NCBI RefSeq assembly: GCF_000315625.1
Contig: NW_005434648.1
Coordinates: 676,236-740,235, forward strand
Length of the DNA stretch: 64,000 nucleotides
Reading direction: 5' to 3'
Origin: Guillardia theta CCMP2712
Taxonomy: Eukaryota; Cryptophyceae; Pyrenomonadales; Geminigeraceae
Under the pieces are notes generated by a model. The model was not told where the DNA came from. It worked only from the letters and a program-made list of their open reading frames with translations, and searched no databases. Positions 1 through 13,301 of this stretch are shown in pieces (within the stretch, counting starts at the first letter, position 1; each line of letters opens with the position of its first letter). Position numbers and translations under genes: made by a program.

Positions 1-159
1 GAGCAGTACGATGACTGGCATGACATGTGGGAGGAGGCCATGCAGGCCAAGGCCAACAACACTCTTGGAGGAACGATCGGAGCAGACAAGCTCGTCTCCA
101 TCCCAAAGGCTCAGCCAATGGTGACCGAGAGCGCCGTTCCTGTGGGGCGTATTGGATGA
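1..159 (+). CDS. C-terminal end of an unidentified protein (5' part outside window)
   Basis: Reading frame 1 is open from the first base to a TGA at 157-159 and encodes the last 52 residues of a protein. The segment starts acidic and aromatic (Glu-Gln-Tyr-Asp-Asp-Trp) and ends in a Gly/Val-rich tail (Pro-Val-Gly-Arg-Ile-Gly). It has no membrane segment and no motif that I recognise. The following 160-608 stretch is AT-rich and non-coding, as expected for 3' UTRs of this gene and of the convergent MFS gene. Function unknown. Confidence 0.6.
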   Translation, partial: EQYDDWHDMWEEAMQAKANNTLGGTIGADKLVSIPKAQPMVTESAVPVGRIG

Positions 160-608
160 GTGTGATAACTGATAGCAACTAACTTGATTCTTGTTTTTGT
201 TCTCGTTGATCAGTGTTGAGCTGTTTTTTTGATGTACAAGATTGTGAATACTTATTTGGCATTAAAAGGAGAAAAAGGAGCAGAAGATTCTCGTTTCCAT
301 TATTTTTCATGTACATTCACAATTTATTAGACATTGTAATACTATTCTCAAGCCAATACAATTTTTGAATACCACTTCGTGTTTCTTCTGGGTTTGCTGT
401 TCTTCGAGTGATCAATATACATTAAAGAGTGAACCAAAACAGGTAATGAGCTCAAGCAGCACAAAAGATTAAGGTCAATTTCCAACATAGTGCTCACTTC
501 TGTCAGTCATAATATTGCCTGATGATATTGGTCAAGATGATATTGGTCAAGTCTCAAGTTATCTAACGAAAATGCGTAGAAACAATTAGAAAAAAGAGAA
601 AACTGATT

Positions 609-2057
609 CTAAAGAGTAGAAGCAGCTTTCTCCTTGCGCGTCTTGTCGACATCCTTCTCATATGTCCAGTACAGGAAAGAAAAACATGCAAGGGTGAGGA
701 TCCAGGGGGGGACGGAAGCTTGGAGAAGCGCTGTGGTGAGAGCATCCAGGTTGCTCACTCGCTCAGCCTTGCTGAGGTCGGAGATGGAGGTTCCCTTGGC
801 AGGAGATCTGTAACCGTACATCTCCGCTAGGAAGCCGACGACTGGTCCTCCGAGCACCGCAGCAACAGCACCGTTCAAGCAGTTGAGCAGAGCTGAAATT
901 CTGGCCCTGTTGTTGGGAGTGACTACCTCCAAGAGCACAACCTGGTTGCAAGCAACTCCCGCCCATGTCGCCGTGAGACCAAACAGAATGTTGAGCCAGG
1001 CGTAGGCCGAGAACGAGTCCGGGGTCTTGGGAACCTTGATGAAGATCCAAGAGATGAGAACGAGTCCGCTAAGGATCGAGACTTGAGCAGCAAGTGGACG
1101 ACCGCGGAATGGCGACCAAGACCTGGCAAGTACGTCTCCAACGATCCCTCCGACTATTCCTCCTACTCCGCTGGCAAAGATCTGCATGGTGATGAGAACT
1201 CCGGACGCGGCATTGGACATTCCGATGTATTGGAACCACATGGTCAGGAAGGACATTGCAGTCCATGGAATGCATCCAAACATTCCCTGTACAAGGATCA
1301 CAAGGAACGAAGGGATTGTGAAGTATGAGAACAGGAGCGTGAACTCCTTCCGAATCTCTGAGATGGCCCCTTGTGCCGACGTCGAGCTCTCATTCTCTTG
1401 CTCCTCGTTTCGGAATTCTGCCATGAAGAAAACAACGGCGACAGCCACGAGGATCGAAAGGCCCCCAACCCCGATGAAGGACGCCTGCCACCCATGGAGG
1501 TGGATGCTGCCCAACGAGAGCCTCTCCTCGGAGAAGCTCGTCAGCACTGTCGCACAGATCCCCTGCCCTAGAGCCATGCTGAACTGGAGCAGACCGAACA
1601 CAAGGCCGACCTGCTCAGGCTCCGTGATGTCTGCCACGAGAGACTGCGCTACTGGTCCCAAGGACGCAAGGGCTACTCCGTTGAGGCATCGGAGCAGGAG
1701 GATGATGTGAAGTTGTCCGATGCACCCCAACAGGATGGCAATGAGACCCCAACCCATGCATCCTGCCACGAGCACAAACTTCCTTGACATCCCTCGGTCT
1801 ACCAACGATGCCCAGACAGGGCCAGCAATGGACTGAAAGAACGCCTGAGCCATCGCAATCATTCCTAGCGATGCTGGAGTGAGTCCAAGGTTCGACTCGA
1901 GGACCTTGAACGAGGAAGGGAGGAGTTGGTTGCAAAGTCCCTGGATAGCTGTGACAAGGTAGAGCAAGCCTCGTGCAGCCCTGGCAGAACCTCCCCGTCG
2001 CTTCTGTAGAGCAGAGGCTTCTTTCATCTCCATTGCCTTGCTGGTAGAAGATGTCAT
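609..2057 (-). CDS. MFS (major facilitator superfamily) transporter
   Basis: A single-exon gene of 482 residues if translation starts at the ATG at 2057 (Met-Thr-Ser-Ser). About twelve hydrophobic segments are visible, in two blocks separated by a charged loop (Phe-Arg-Asn-Glu-Glu-Gln-Glu). An MFS-type loop Asp-Arg-Gly-Met-Ser-Arg-Lys lies between helices 2 and 3. The arrangement resembles Spinster-like or other organic-anion MFS carriers of eukaryotes, but the substrate cannot be read from sequence. The frame stays open upstream to 2327 through a CT/TTC microsatellite that would encode a long Arg-Glu and Glu run. I chose the downstream ATG because that leader looks like microsatellite, not protein. 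The C-terminus is basic and cytosolic-looking. Confidence 0.85.
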   Translation of the reverse strand: MTSSTSKAMEMKEASALQKRRGGSARAARGLLYLVTAIQGLCNQLLPSSFKVLESNLGLTPASLGMIAMAQAFFQSIAGPVWASLVDRGMSRKFVLVAGCMGWGLIAILLGCIGQLHIILLLRCLNGVALASLGPVAQSLVADITEPEQVGLVFGLLQFSMALGQGICATVLTSFSEERLSLGSIHLHGWQASFIGVGGLSILVAVAVVFFMAEFRNEEQENESSTSAQGAISEIRKEFTLLFSYFTIPSFLVILVQGMFGCIPWTAMSFLTMWFQYIGMSNAASGVLITMQIFASGVGGIVGGIVGDVLARSWSPFRGRPLAAQVSILSGLVLISWIFIKVPKTPDSFSAYAWLNILFGLTATWAGVACNQVVLLEVVTPNNRARISALLNCLNGAVAAVLGGPVVGFLAEMYGYRSPAKGTSISDLSKAERVSNLDALTTALLQASVPPWILTLACFSFLYWTYEKDVDKTRKEKAASTL

Positions 2058-2074
2058 CTTGTGACTTCCGTTTC

Positions 2075-2204
<130 letters not shown>

Positions 2205-2375
2205 ACAGTCCGAATTTCTGGAACACCCCTGACCCCCTCGCTTAATCCTACCCCACCCCTCTAATTGACTCATACGAAGACCTAAAGGGTACCGGTCATG
2301 GAGACAGAAAGACTCGATCATGGACACAGAAAGGGAGGGTACGATATCACGTCACCGTGACTGTCAGCTAGTACG

Positions 2376-5300
2376 ATGTCCCTCATGCTGCGGGCGCATC
2401 GCAAGCACGTGATGGTGGGGGTGCTGGTCAGCTTCATGAGCATGAGCGGGACTTCCTCCTCCTCTGCATCATCATCATCATCATCTTTCTCTCCAACAGC
2501 TTCTTCGCCTTCATCATCCTCCTCTTCTTTTCCTTCTCTTTCGCAACAACGTCAGTCAATATTCAATCCTCAGAAGTTTTCTGGACACCAGATAAGGATG
2601 GATAGATCGCTCAAAACCAGTCTGTTGCTCAGATCATTCAGCGGATACTCTGACAGAGTGAGAGGAGGTCGTGCACAAGAAGAGCTGGACGACGAGGAGG
2701 AGAGTTCAGAGAAAGAGCACGGGGCATGGCAGCAGCAAGAAGATAAGAATTTAAATTATTTCAAGGAAGTAAAAGAGAGTTTCTCGTTCCCGTCCATGGA
2801 GGAAGAAGTATTGAAGGTGAGCAATGTCTTGTACCTCTTTCATGCTTCTCCGATGAATCTTCCTTCAGTTCTGGGAGGACATCGATGCGTTCAACCTGAG
2901 CTTGCAGAAAGCCAGAGAGAGTAATGATGAAAGGTGGGTGTTCTTCGACGGGCCCCCGTTCGCTACAGGGATGCCGCACTACGGCCACATCCTGGCTGGA
3001 ACGATCAAGGACATCGTCACTCGCTTCTGGTCGCAAAATGGCAAACTCGTGGAGAGGAAATGGGGATGGGACTGCCATGGACTTCCGATAGAGCATGAGA
3101 TCGAGAAAAGTTTGGGGCTCAAGTCCAGGTGTGAGATATTGGAGATGGGCATCCCAAAGTTCAATCAAGAGTGCCGCAAAGTTGTGATGAGATACTCGCA
3201 AGAGTGGAAGCGAATCGTGAAGCGACTTGCGAGGTGGATCGATATGGAGAATGACTACAAGACTTTGGATTTCAAGTACATGGAGAGTGTGTGGTGGGCG
3301 TGCAAGGAGCTGTTCAAGAAGGGTCTGATCTATCGAGGCTTCAAAGTCATGCCTTATTCCACGGGGTGTGGCACATCGTTGTCTAACTTTGAAGCAAACC
3401 TCAACTACAAAGATATCACTGACCCTGCAGTGGTGGTGAGATTTGCGAAAATTCTTGTTGCTTGCTCGCCTGCTCAATTCCTTGCTGGTTCTGACATTCT
3501 TCGATCATGAATTTAGGTAAGTTTTCCTCTGATGGATGACACGGATGTATCTCTATTGATATGGACGACTACCCCATGGACACTTCCATTCAATCTCGCA
3601 ATCTGTGCAAACCCTGACCTGGAGTATGTGGAGATTGAAGACAAGAAGATGAAGAACAGGTTGTTGATGAGTATCCTTACAATGGTAACGAGACAACAGG
3701 TACATTCTTGCAAAATCAAGACTCGCACAGCTGTATGGGAAGGTATGATAGCTTGTGTTTTGATCAATGATTTGAAGTATTCAAAACAGCAAGTTGAAAA
3801 CTCCTGTAAAATCCTAAGGAGCTTTCCCGGCAAAGAGCTTGAGGTAGCAACACAATAATGGCTTGCTGCATTTACATCTTTCTTCCGCCCCGTCTGCTTT
3901 CTGCTGCCTGTCCTTCTGAAGTTTTAACAGGGCAAAGAATATATTCCAGCATTTGAGTGCATGAGGGAAGTAAGTTGTATGAAAATTCGGAGTATTTTCA
4001 ACTGAGCCTTTTGCAGTCATTCAAATCATCGGGATTTCGTGTTGTCACGGACACGTTTGTGAGCTCTGACAGCGGAACAGGACTTGTGCATACTGCTCCA
4101 GGTAAAATTCTTTCACCCTCAGTGTAGATTAGCTGGACGATGATGAGGCTGGGAAGAAATAATGTTTGATGTAGGTTTCGGTGAAGATGATTTTCGAGTT
4201 TGTCTGGAGAAAGGGGTCGTGTCCAAGAGCGACACATCGATCTGCCCTGTAGATGACGATGGGAGGTGAGCAGCGGAAGTCTCGAGGTGGTCTCAGTTTC
4301 GAATATTTATCTTGGATGTGACGTTCAGATACACTGCGGTGATGGAGACGTTTCAAGGTCGATTTGTCAAAGATTGCGACAAAGATATCATTCAGCATCT
4401 CAGGTTGCCTTCTTGCACTGTTTGCAAGCACTCCGTGATCATGTTTCTCAAGGGATGCGGGGAGACTGGTTCAAACCAACTCGATTGTGCACTCTTATCC
4501 ATTTTGTTGGCGATCAGATACACCGCTGATTTACAAGGTTTGCAAATGAAATGTAAGTGTCCCTCTGAATTCATCTTCAGGCTGTACCGAACTGGTTCGT
4601 CAATGTTGAGTAAGTTTACATTTGACTACTAGGCACATGCCATGTTTCATATCTATTTATGTTCATACTTCATTTAGATGACCATATTTCATTTATTTCA
4701 ACACGTTGTGTGTGTGTCCTGTATCATACCATGCTTCATATGAATAACATCGTTTCCGCGAGATTGGGTTTGTAATGACGCTATAGATCCATCAAAGACA
4801 AGCTGTTGGCAAACAATGCCAAGACAGAATGGGTTCCATCGTTTGTAAAAGAGAAGAGATTTCATAACTGGTATTTCCTACGTAATCCACTCAACCTGCT
4901 AAATTCCAATCCTGCCATTCCTTCTCTCTGTTCTGCTGAAGTTTCTTCTCAAAGTTCTCACAATTCAACTGCTCCTGCTCCTGCATCTTATTCTTCCTCT
5001 TGTTCCAAATGCCCAGGCTTGAAGCAGCTCGTGATTGGGCCATCTCAAGAAACAGATTCTGGGGGACTCCCTTACCCATCTGGTATTCGTCTTTCTCTCC
5101 TGTTGTCTACCTTTCTCTGATCTGCTCTCCCTCTCTTTCACCCCCTGAGGATTGAGGGTCGCGCAGGCACAGCGAGGACTGGGAAGAAATTGTGTGTGTA
5201 GGGTCAGCCGAGGAACTTCAACGGCTGTCAAACGTGTCCCTGTCTGACCTCCACAGAGAGTTCGTGGATGAAGTCACTATCCCTTCATCTCGTCCAGGAC

Positions 5301-8237
5301 AGGTAGGAGGAGGGCGGGGAGGAGGAGGCGAAGGGAAAGGAGGAGCAAGGGGGGAGGGGGAGGGGGCTGATAAAGTTGACGACGCACAACAGGCACCTCT
5401 AAGGAGAGTGTCTGAAGTGTTTGACTGCTGGTTTGAAAGTGGTTGCATGCCGTATGGACAACTACACTACCCGTTTGAGAACGTTGAGGTACCAGGAGGA
5501 GCAATCAGAGTTTCATCTTGAACTTGTTGTCAAGCTCTTTGAACAAACCTTTCCTGCCGACTTCATTGCTGAAGGATTGGACCAAACACGCGGATGGTTC
5601 TACACGCTCATGGTGTTGAGGTGTGTGCAATGTGATTCGGAAGATATTTTGCGTTGGATGATGGTGGGGGAAGCGATGAGGAGAAATGAGACGTGTTGAC
5701 ATGCTGTTGGAGATTTCGTAGAGCCATGAGATGACATTGGGAATCGCAAGGATGTTGATTGAGTTGAAATATACTAGAGAGATTTTGATGAACGTGGCAT
5801 GACGTTTATATCGGCAGTACCGCACTATTTGACAAGCCAGCCTTCAAGAACGTCATTGTCAATGGACTTGTGCTTGCAGCAGATGGGAAGAAAATGAGCA
5901 AAAGGTGGGAAGAAAGCATTATTTGATGTTGGGCATGTATGGAAGGCTCCAAGCAAAAGATAGTTTCGAATGAGGAGGCAGTCCAGATGCTTATGATTGA
6001 TTGGATTCTGCAGATTGAAAAACTATCCTGATCCTGAAGATGTTATCAACAAATATGGCGCCGATGCTCTCAGATTGTATCTGATCAATTCTCCGGTTGT
6101 ACGATCAGGTGAGAGCGAAACAAGTCAAGAGGGGGAAGACGTTGAAGGTTCGAACAGAGTCGCTCAAGTTCAAAGAGGAAGGAGTGAGAGATATCATCAA
6201 AGATGTCTTTCTGCCATGGTACAATGCATACAGGTGAAGGAGATTGGATCAAGATTATGTTTGCGATAATTGTACATGAGATGAGGATGATGATGATGAC
6301 GACGACGACAAAAAGAGTTCTGTGTTTGTTGAATCGCTTTTCAGATTTCTTGTTCAACAAGCCCGAGCAACATATCACAAGACTCAACAAAAGATTCATG
6401 TCTCGCATCAAGAATACGTTGAGAGCAGGTCTTGTTGTTCCTATCACACTCTGTCTGCTGACTTGCTTCAACAGCAATGTTATGGACAAGTGGATTCAAT
6501 CAACCTGCAATTCTCTTGTTGCTTTTGTCACAGAGGTGATAATAGAAAAATGAGGATGAAGGGAGGAGGGAGAGGCGAATTTTACCATCACGATGATTCT
6601 TTTTTCGTATTGTCTGCACCCAGGAAATGAAAGCTTACAGACTGTATAATGTCGTATCAAGGCTTCTTCTTTTTGTTGAAGATCTTACAAACTGGTGAGT
6701 TTCCATTGCTCATTTTTAAGTGAATCAACAGTCGTTTGTCAGGTATGTTCGCATGAATCGTAACAGAATCAAAGGGGCTGGAAACGATGCACAAGATTGT
6801 CTGATTGCACAATCAACTTTGTTCAAGGTCAATCGTTTTGATCTTGTCTCCTCGTGGTTAAGTTTTCCTTCAGGTCTTGTCAACATTTACACAACTCATG
6901 GCACCATTCACCCCTTACATATCTGAACATGTTTGCAACATCTTTCACCATCAAAGTTTCTCATGAGCTTTCAGATCTATCAAAACTTGAAGAGTGCCAT
7001 GTCAGAAGAGGTTCGATTGCAGAGCATTCACTTTTCGCGGTATCCACAAACCACGAGTGGAGCAGAAAACAAGGTGAGACAAGAAGAACAAACATGCTGC
7101 TTGGCTTATTTCTGCATTCCTCCATCGAGTTGTGTTCAACTTGTTGATAAGAATGGGACTGACTCGATCATCAAGACTTTGGAAACGAGCATTTTGTACA
7201 TGCAGAAGATTATCATTGCTGGCCGGACAGTGAGAGACAAACGTCAGGTGGAGCAGCTTACTCCTTGTTTGCTCGCTGAACTGAGCTTGCAGATAAGTTT
7301 GAAGACTCCTCTTCGCTCCGCGCACGTCTGTCTCCTCCTCCATCAGTTCCGTCTGACATGTTGCAGTTGATTGTAGCCGACCAAGAGCAGGAGACATTCG
7401 TAGCTCCTCTCAAGAGGTCGAAAGGAGGAGGGAGGAGGAGGAGGAGGAGGGAACAAGATTGCAGTAACGCCCTAGCTCAGTTACATCCTGTCGGAACTCA
7501 ACTTGCGTGATCTTACGATCAGTCGGGAGGATGATGACAAGACCTGTCTTAAGGGTGAGGGAGCATGCCAGTGGTGTTGGGTCATTTCGCTCTTCAGCCC
7601 TGCCCGACTCGAAGGTCCTGGGGAAGCGACTTGGCAGCAAGTTCCGTCAAGTAGCAGAAGCGATCAAGTCGATGAAGTCGGAGGAGGTGAGAGAGAAAGA
7701 AAACATGGGAGGGAGCGAGGGAGCAAGGAGGAGAAAGAGGACAATGCTGGATTATGTCAAAGAGGAAGCAGGCGGAAGAGGGAGGGAGGGAGATGGGAGA
7801 TGGGAGGAGAAGAGAGGATGCAGGAGGTAGCATGGAGAGGGAACATGACAGTGATCTGACCATGGCGATCAGCTTATGAGACTGAAGAGGGAGCAAAAGA
7901 TTGAAGTCTGCGGTGAGACGATCATGCTGGAGGAAGTGAAAATCTTTCGCGAATTCGTGGGGAAGGAGAACAAGTTTGAGGTGAAGACAACAACCGGCCG
8001 CTCCCGTGCTCAGCTGTTGCTGCCAGGCTTCGAGTGTGGAGGAGATGGAAGGCTGTCTGATCATCGTTGATGTGATCATCATCTCTCCTCTTCTTCCTTC
8101 CTTCTCTTAGTGCTGCCCTGTTCCTCCTCATGTCATCCCTTTCCTTCTCTCTCTCTGTCATCGCTCTAGTCCCATCACCCCATGTCCTCATCCTTCTCCC
8201 CTTCACCCTTCATATTCCTCCTCCTCCTTCCCTCTTG

Positions 8238-8270
<33 letters not shown>

Positions 8271-9066
8271 TCTCCTTGCTACCTCCCTCCACATGCCTTT
8301 CCGCCTAAAGTTTCCTTCAGACGACGGTTGACGAAGAAGCGCTCGAAGAATCGTTTGCAAGGAATTTCATATGTCACGTTCAGAAGCTCAAAAAAACTTC
8401 ACAAGTAAGCAGCTGCTAACAAAGTTCTCTGCTCCTCACTCGAGGAAAGTTGTAGCAACATGATTCGCTCACTCAATATCTTCCGCTTCCTCTTACTCTC
8501 TTGACAGGTTGTTCCTGGAGACTCAATCTCCGTCGGGTTTGAGATCCTTGAAGGCGACGCAGAGGTCCCTTCCTTCCTCCTTCCTCCTTCCTTCCTCCCC
8601 TCCTCAGTCTCGCTTCTCCTCTAGCTGCTTCTCCCCTCCTCCTTCCTTTAGTTTGTATCTCGTGCTGCCTTTCAGTCACTATTCGAATCCTTCGCTTCCC
8701 ACTCCTCTTAGCTTCGAGCAGACAACCAGCAGCGTGTTGCAGCTGCTCGACAGGCGGGAGGAAACGATCACTGCGGGGGTAGGGAGCAAACTCTACGACT
8801 TGAAGTCCACGGAGATGCAGGGAGAACAAGTATACCCTCCCTTCATCGTCCCACACCACTAATGCCACTGTGTCCTCCTCCTCCTCCTCCTCCTGATCCT
8901 GATCCTGCTCCTCCAACTCACTTTCACGCTCAGGCCGGGTCTACTGAGGAGACTCTAAGGTACTAAGCGCGCGAGCTCTTCTTGTCCGTGACTGGCTGGC
9001 AGCTTGAGCAAGGGCTCGATCCGCGTCCGGCTGGTGATAAACCGACTTTCCTCCCTCGAAATGTGA
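2376..9066 (+). CDS. Isoleucyl-tRNA synthetase, eukaryotic cytosolic type, many introns
   Basis: Class I aminoacyl-tRNA synthetase that charges tRNA-Ile. Exon 1 (2376-2816) is a Ser-rich leader; exon 2 (2869-3435) has the catalytic start with the HIGH variant His-Tyr-Gly-His and Trp-Gly-Trp-Asp-Cys-His-Gly-Leu-Pro; exon 3 starts at 3517 with the editing-domain motif Trp-Thr-Thr-Thr-Pro-Trp-Thr. Later exons give Ala-Arg-Asp-Trp-Ala-Ile-Ser-Arg with Phe-Trp-Gly-Thr-Pro (about 5023-5083), Asp-Gln-Thr-Arg-Gly-Trp-Phe-Tyr-Thr (about 5578), and the KMSKS variant Lys-Met-Ser-Lys-Arg (about 5890). The anticodon-binding region and C-terminal domains continue through exons near 7500, 7880, 8322-8404, 8514 and 8717, and I end the gene at the TGA 9064-9066 after an exon starting at 9004. 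The eukaryotic-type C-terminal extension argues against an organellar bacterial-type enzyme. The leader has a hydrophobic core, so plastid or dual targeting is possible. Confidence 0.88.
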
Positions 9067-9186
9067 GGGGCAGAGGACGAGGAAAACAGCAAGTGAGAGG
9101 ACAAGGACGTGGGTGAAGGATGGTTGGAAGGTAGAAGAGGAGGAAGGGAGGAGCAGGAGCAAGGCGAGAGGAGTTAGCCAAGGAGA

Positions 9187-9222
<36 letters not shown>

Positions 9223-9260
9223 GAAGGAGATTAAACAAGCAGAGCTGTTGTTTGTTGTCT

Positions 9261-12200
9261 TCATTGTGCAGAAGCTTCTTGTTGGAGCGATACGGAGAGC
9301 CCACGAGCCAACGCCAGCCGGATCGACTCCATTCGCATCCTCTCGGCCTCACTGCGTTTCCTCCTGCGTCTTCGTCACTGTCGATAGCACAGAGGAGGAG
9401 GAGGAGGCACCTGTCGGCCTTGAACGACGACTCGACGTCCTGCAGCGCCTGCATCCTGGTCAACCCGGAGGAGGAGGGAGGGAGGCTAAGAGACCTGGAG
9501 GCAAAGAAACATGTCGGAGGAGGAGAAGAGCGATGGTATGCCGCTCTCGATGAGGGGGATGGAGTAGGACAGCAGCTCAGGCCAGAATCGTCTGCTCCCC
9601 CCTTGTCACCACCAGCAGAAAACTCTCGTCATCCCCAGCAGGGACCCTTCACTCACCTCGGAGCTGCTCGTCGCGTTTCCCCTCCCCGGCTTTCGTCCAG
9701 CAGCTCCAGCAGCAACTTCGCGGCCTCCCTTCCTGCCTGCACCAGCGTCGCCCCGCTCGGGTTCTTCGCGCTCTGAGATTGAGGTTTACAGCACGAACGG
9801 CAGGAAGAGGAACAGATGAAGGAAGGGCAGGGCTAGAAGACGCGGATGGTGATAAGGAGGGGAAGGTCGAGTAAGGAAGAGAAGGAGGAGGGTGGAGGGT
9901 GGAGGAGGAGGGGGAAGTATGAGGGAGGAGGGAGGAGGGAGGAGGAGGAAGGAGGAAGGGGGAGGAAGGAGGAGTGTTCTAACCCGCAGGCTCTGCCTGT
10001 CTTTGAGGCTCAGGTCGCTGACTGTCGCCATCAGTTCTCTCATCCTCGAGTAAGTCCTGATGAGCTGAACTTCGCTGGGAATGTCTTCTCCTCTTGTCTC
10101 CTCCACATACTGCAACAGCGTCAAACATCTCCCACATGCACTACTACCCTCCCTCTCTTCTCCCTCTCTTCTCCCTCTCTTCTCCCTCTCTTTTCTCCGT
10201 CCTCTCCCTCTTCTCTTTCCCGGTGCTCTCGTTCACCTGTAGGATTGGCTGCATGCGGTACAGGCTGTCATCAACACCCTGCACGAAGGAATGCAAACTC
10301 TGACACATTGACGTCAAAATCGTCTCAGCCCTCACTTCCTGCCCACTACGCCTCCCTCTTCCCTCCTCTTTCCCTCTCTTCCTCCCCCCCCGCTTCCTTC
10401 TTCAATCCTCCTTTCCCCCTCCTCTTCTGATCTTCCTCCTTCCTCCTCTCTTCTTCTTCCATCTCCTGCTCTCTCCCTCCCTCTGTTTCTTCATCTGCCT
10501 CACCTGGCTCGCGAGGGTGGCGACAAGCTTGGACTCAGCACGAGCGAGCCAGTACAAACTCGCTGCCTCGTGGCCCCTCGCGTAGAGTCTCAACCCCCAC
10601 GCACATTGAATCTCACTTGCCGTCTTGACGATCAACTGAGCGAGAGATCAGGCACAAGGAACAAGTGGGGATGAGCAAGCAAGACGAGAGGAGAGAAGAG
10701 AAGAGCCGAGAAAGGAAGGGAAGGGGTGGGTCAAGGGAAGGTGAGGGGAAGGCAGGGGAAGGGGAAGGGAAGGTGAGGGGAAGGGAAGGGAATATCAGGG
10801 AACAAGTCTGACGTCACCTCTGAATCATCCCATAGATGGCTCCCATGAATGTCTCGCACGTACTCCGGGCAGCATTGCAGCAGATGCCGGCATTTGATGT
10901 CACTATCGATGTGCTGACGAGAGATGATGAGGTGGGCGAGGTGGAGCATCTCCTGCCTTCGCACCCTCCATCGTTCTCTCGCTTCCACTGAAGTTGACTC
11001 GTCAACCATCGCATCGCTCTCCACCACTCCCTTCACGTATGCCATGGCAACTTGCCACATGTTGTTTGACGACATCAGGATATCGATGTAGTTGCAGATG
11101 GCGTAAGTTCTCATGTTGGAGGCAAACAACTGACTGAACGGAAGGTATTTCCCTCGATACAAGACATCGGCAAGGTGGGCCGAACTCCACCAGTCCTTCA
11201 AGTCTGTAAAGAAGTGCTGTACTGCACCTTGCATGTCCAGACGAAGTAGATCTTTGATCACTGACTCCTCGTCTTCCGGTTTTCGAACAAACTGCCCGTG
11301 GACAGTCAACGCGTCGTCGGCATACGATGCCAAGTCTGCAACTCCGAGAACAGTCTCAGACCTTCCAAACAACATCCTCGTCACCACGATCTGCAACCAG
11401 CTGTATGCGTGCGCAGAGATCTCATCTTCGCTCCCCTTCATGATCTTCACCATCGTCGCCATCTTCTGGCAGATAGGAGATGCTCCTCTCTGCACCAGTT
11501 TGTCGAGGTAAGTCCATTCCTTCCTTGTCGTCCAGACTCGCCAGTACGAGTCAATGGCAACGTTGTTATCAACCATGTTCTCAAGCTCGAAGAGCGAGAC
11601 CTCTCCACCTTCCCCTCCTCCGACAAGCAGCGAGAGCATAACCTCCACCATCTCCACTCCATCCTCTCCACACTGATGGGCGAACGGGCCATCCCTACCG
11701 ATGAGCGACAACATCTCCACGGCCTGATCGATGTACACGTGCATAACGAAATGAAACAGAGCTCGCCACCAGTCATCGTTTGCCCTGTATGAGGCTCCGT
11801 CTGTAAGGAAGGGCTGAGACGACCCTCCTTGGAAGAGATCCGACGGGTTGTGCTCCTGCATCCAGTGCACCAGGTCGAAGGGAAGATCAGCATTCATGTT
11901 GGCTGGTCGCGGAGAAAGATGTTTGATGATAATGTGTGCAAGGTGCCAGGCCTGATGCCCGCGGTAGAGCCGGGACAGCATGTCTTTCGCCAGAGCCGCG
12001 TCACCTTCTTGGAGGTTCTCAACGTTCTCCACCATGCGGGTGAGGAGGGTGCAGTAGAGCTCCTTGTACTCGTTGATTTCATCGGCCAGCAGCATCCGCC
12101 TCGCATCCAAGTTCGCGTCATTCATCCCCACCGAGAGAGCTCTGGAGATGCTCTGTGACCAGACATTCTGCGCCTCTGAGTAGAACATCTGCAATGGCGC

Positions 12201-12392
12201 CTGCACGAAGTTGCGATTCTTCCACAGGCTCCATGGCAGGTTGAGTCTGATCCAACTGAGATCCGCTCCTCTCGAGACAGCCCTCCTCCGTTCATCGGGG
12301 GAAGCAGTCTCGCTGACGCCCTGAGGAATTTGACCCGATGTCACCACCAGATCATCGCCTGGCCCCCATGAGAAGAGGGTGACCTTCGCCAT
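9261..12392 (-). CDS. NUP85: Nucleoporin Nup85 (Y-complex subunit)
   Basis: Scaffold subunit of the Y (Nup107-160) complex of the nuclear pore. I read seven or eight exons: 10818-12392, 10504-10635, 10237-10338, 9984-10109, 9657-9772, 9495-9591, then two short ones ending at the TGA 9261-9263. The all-helical protein shows the Nup85 order: the Ala-Trp-His-Leu-Ala region, Asn-Tyr-Ile-Asp-Ile-Leu-Met-Ser followed by Trp-Gln-Val-Ala, the segment Tyr-Ala-Arg-Gly-His-Glu-Ala-Ala-Ser-Leu-Tyr-Trp, Phe-Trp-Pro-Glu-Leu-Leu, and the C-terminal Ile-Arg-Leu-Ala-Leu-Ala-Arg-Gly-Leu. The family call rests on remembered vertebrate patterns, not a search. Start: ATG at 12392 (Met-Ala-Lys-Val-Thr); an acceptor-like cag lies just upstream, so a further 5' exon is possible. 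It converges on the IleRS gene with about 195 bp between stops. Confidence 0.75.
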
Positions 12393-12716
12393 CCTCCCAG
12401 TGCCGCTCAACCTGCAAACGTTTCGTTCGTATGAGTCCTTGCACTGCAGTTGTTACACATGACCGACAACCACTACGTAACATTCAAGCATCAACATTAG
12501 CATTGACCTCCCTGAATCCTTCTAAGTGTTCATATCAAGGTTGATTCTTCTTCATCCTTGCCCTAGCTATCCAGCCCACGCACTACCTCGCTCATCCAAG
12601 TTAATCCATCGATTCCACCATCTCATTTCATTCGACCATCACTTGCATTCATGCCCCTACTTCTTCCCATTGATGAGATGTCACTCTCCTGCTTGCTTGC
12701 CTATCTCTCTCTCCTG

Positions 12717-12763
<47 letters not shown>

Positions 12764-13301
12764 TCTCCTCCTCCTCTCCCTCCCTCCCTCCCTCCCTCCC
12801 TCCCTCCCTCCCTCTGCTCTTCCCCTTTCTCTCCCCCTTCCGCCTCGCGTGCCGCCGCCATGATCCTTCTCCCTCGTTACAGCCGTTATCCTACCGTTCC
12901 AAACGTTACGATCTCACCTCATCCCCCCTCATTCCTGTTGTTCCCGCCAAATCAGATGGATGAACGACAAATCAACAGTTTTACAAGACTCAATCTTTCT
13001 TACATATGACCCGTTCATCTTCCTTGGAGATGTAAATTTTTATTGGTAGGGTACTCCATCGTTCCGCCAGCTCAGAGGGGCTAAGGGACATGGCGCGGAG
13101 GAAACAACGGTAAGGGCGAAGATAATTGCAGGAGGCAGAGGAGAGGAGAGCAGAGGAGAAGAGATGGACAGAGTTGTCATGACAGAAGAAGACAAGGCAC
13201 ATGTATCAATCTGATTGATTCGTTTTCAGGAGCCATACACTGTGATACAAGTTTCTCTCATCCGGATTCACTCAAATTTCTGACGGATCTATAAGAGAAA
13301 G
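12393..13301. promoter_or_regulatory. Divergent intergenic region between Nup85 and the chromatin-reader gene
   Basis: No convincing gene. It contains an (ATC)n microsatellite at about 12717-12762 and a (CCCT)n microsatellite at about 12776-12812. Both flanking genes start outward from here, so their promoters must lie inside; no TATA box or named element was recognised. Confidence 0.55.
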
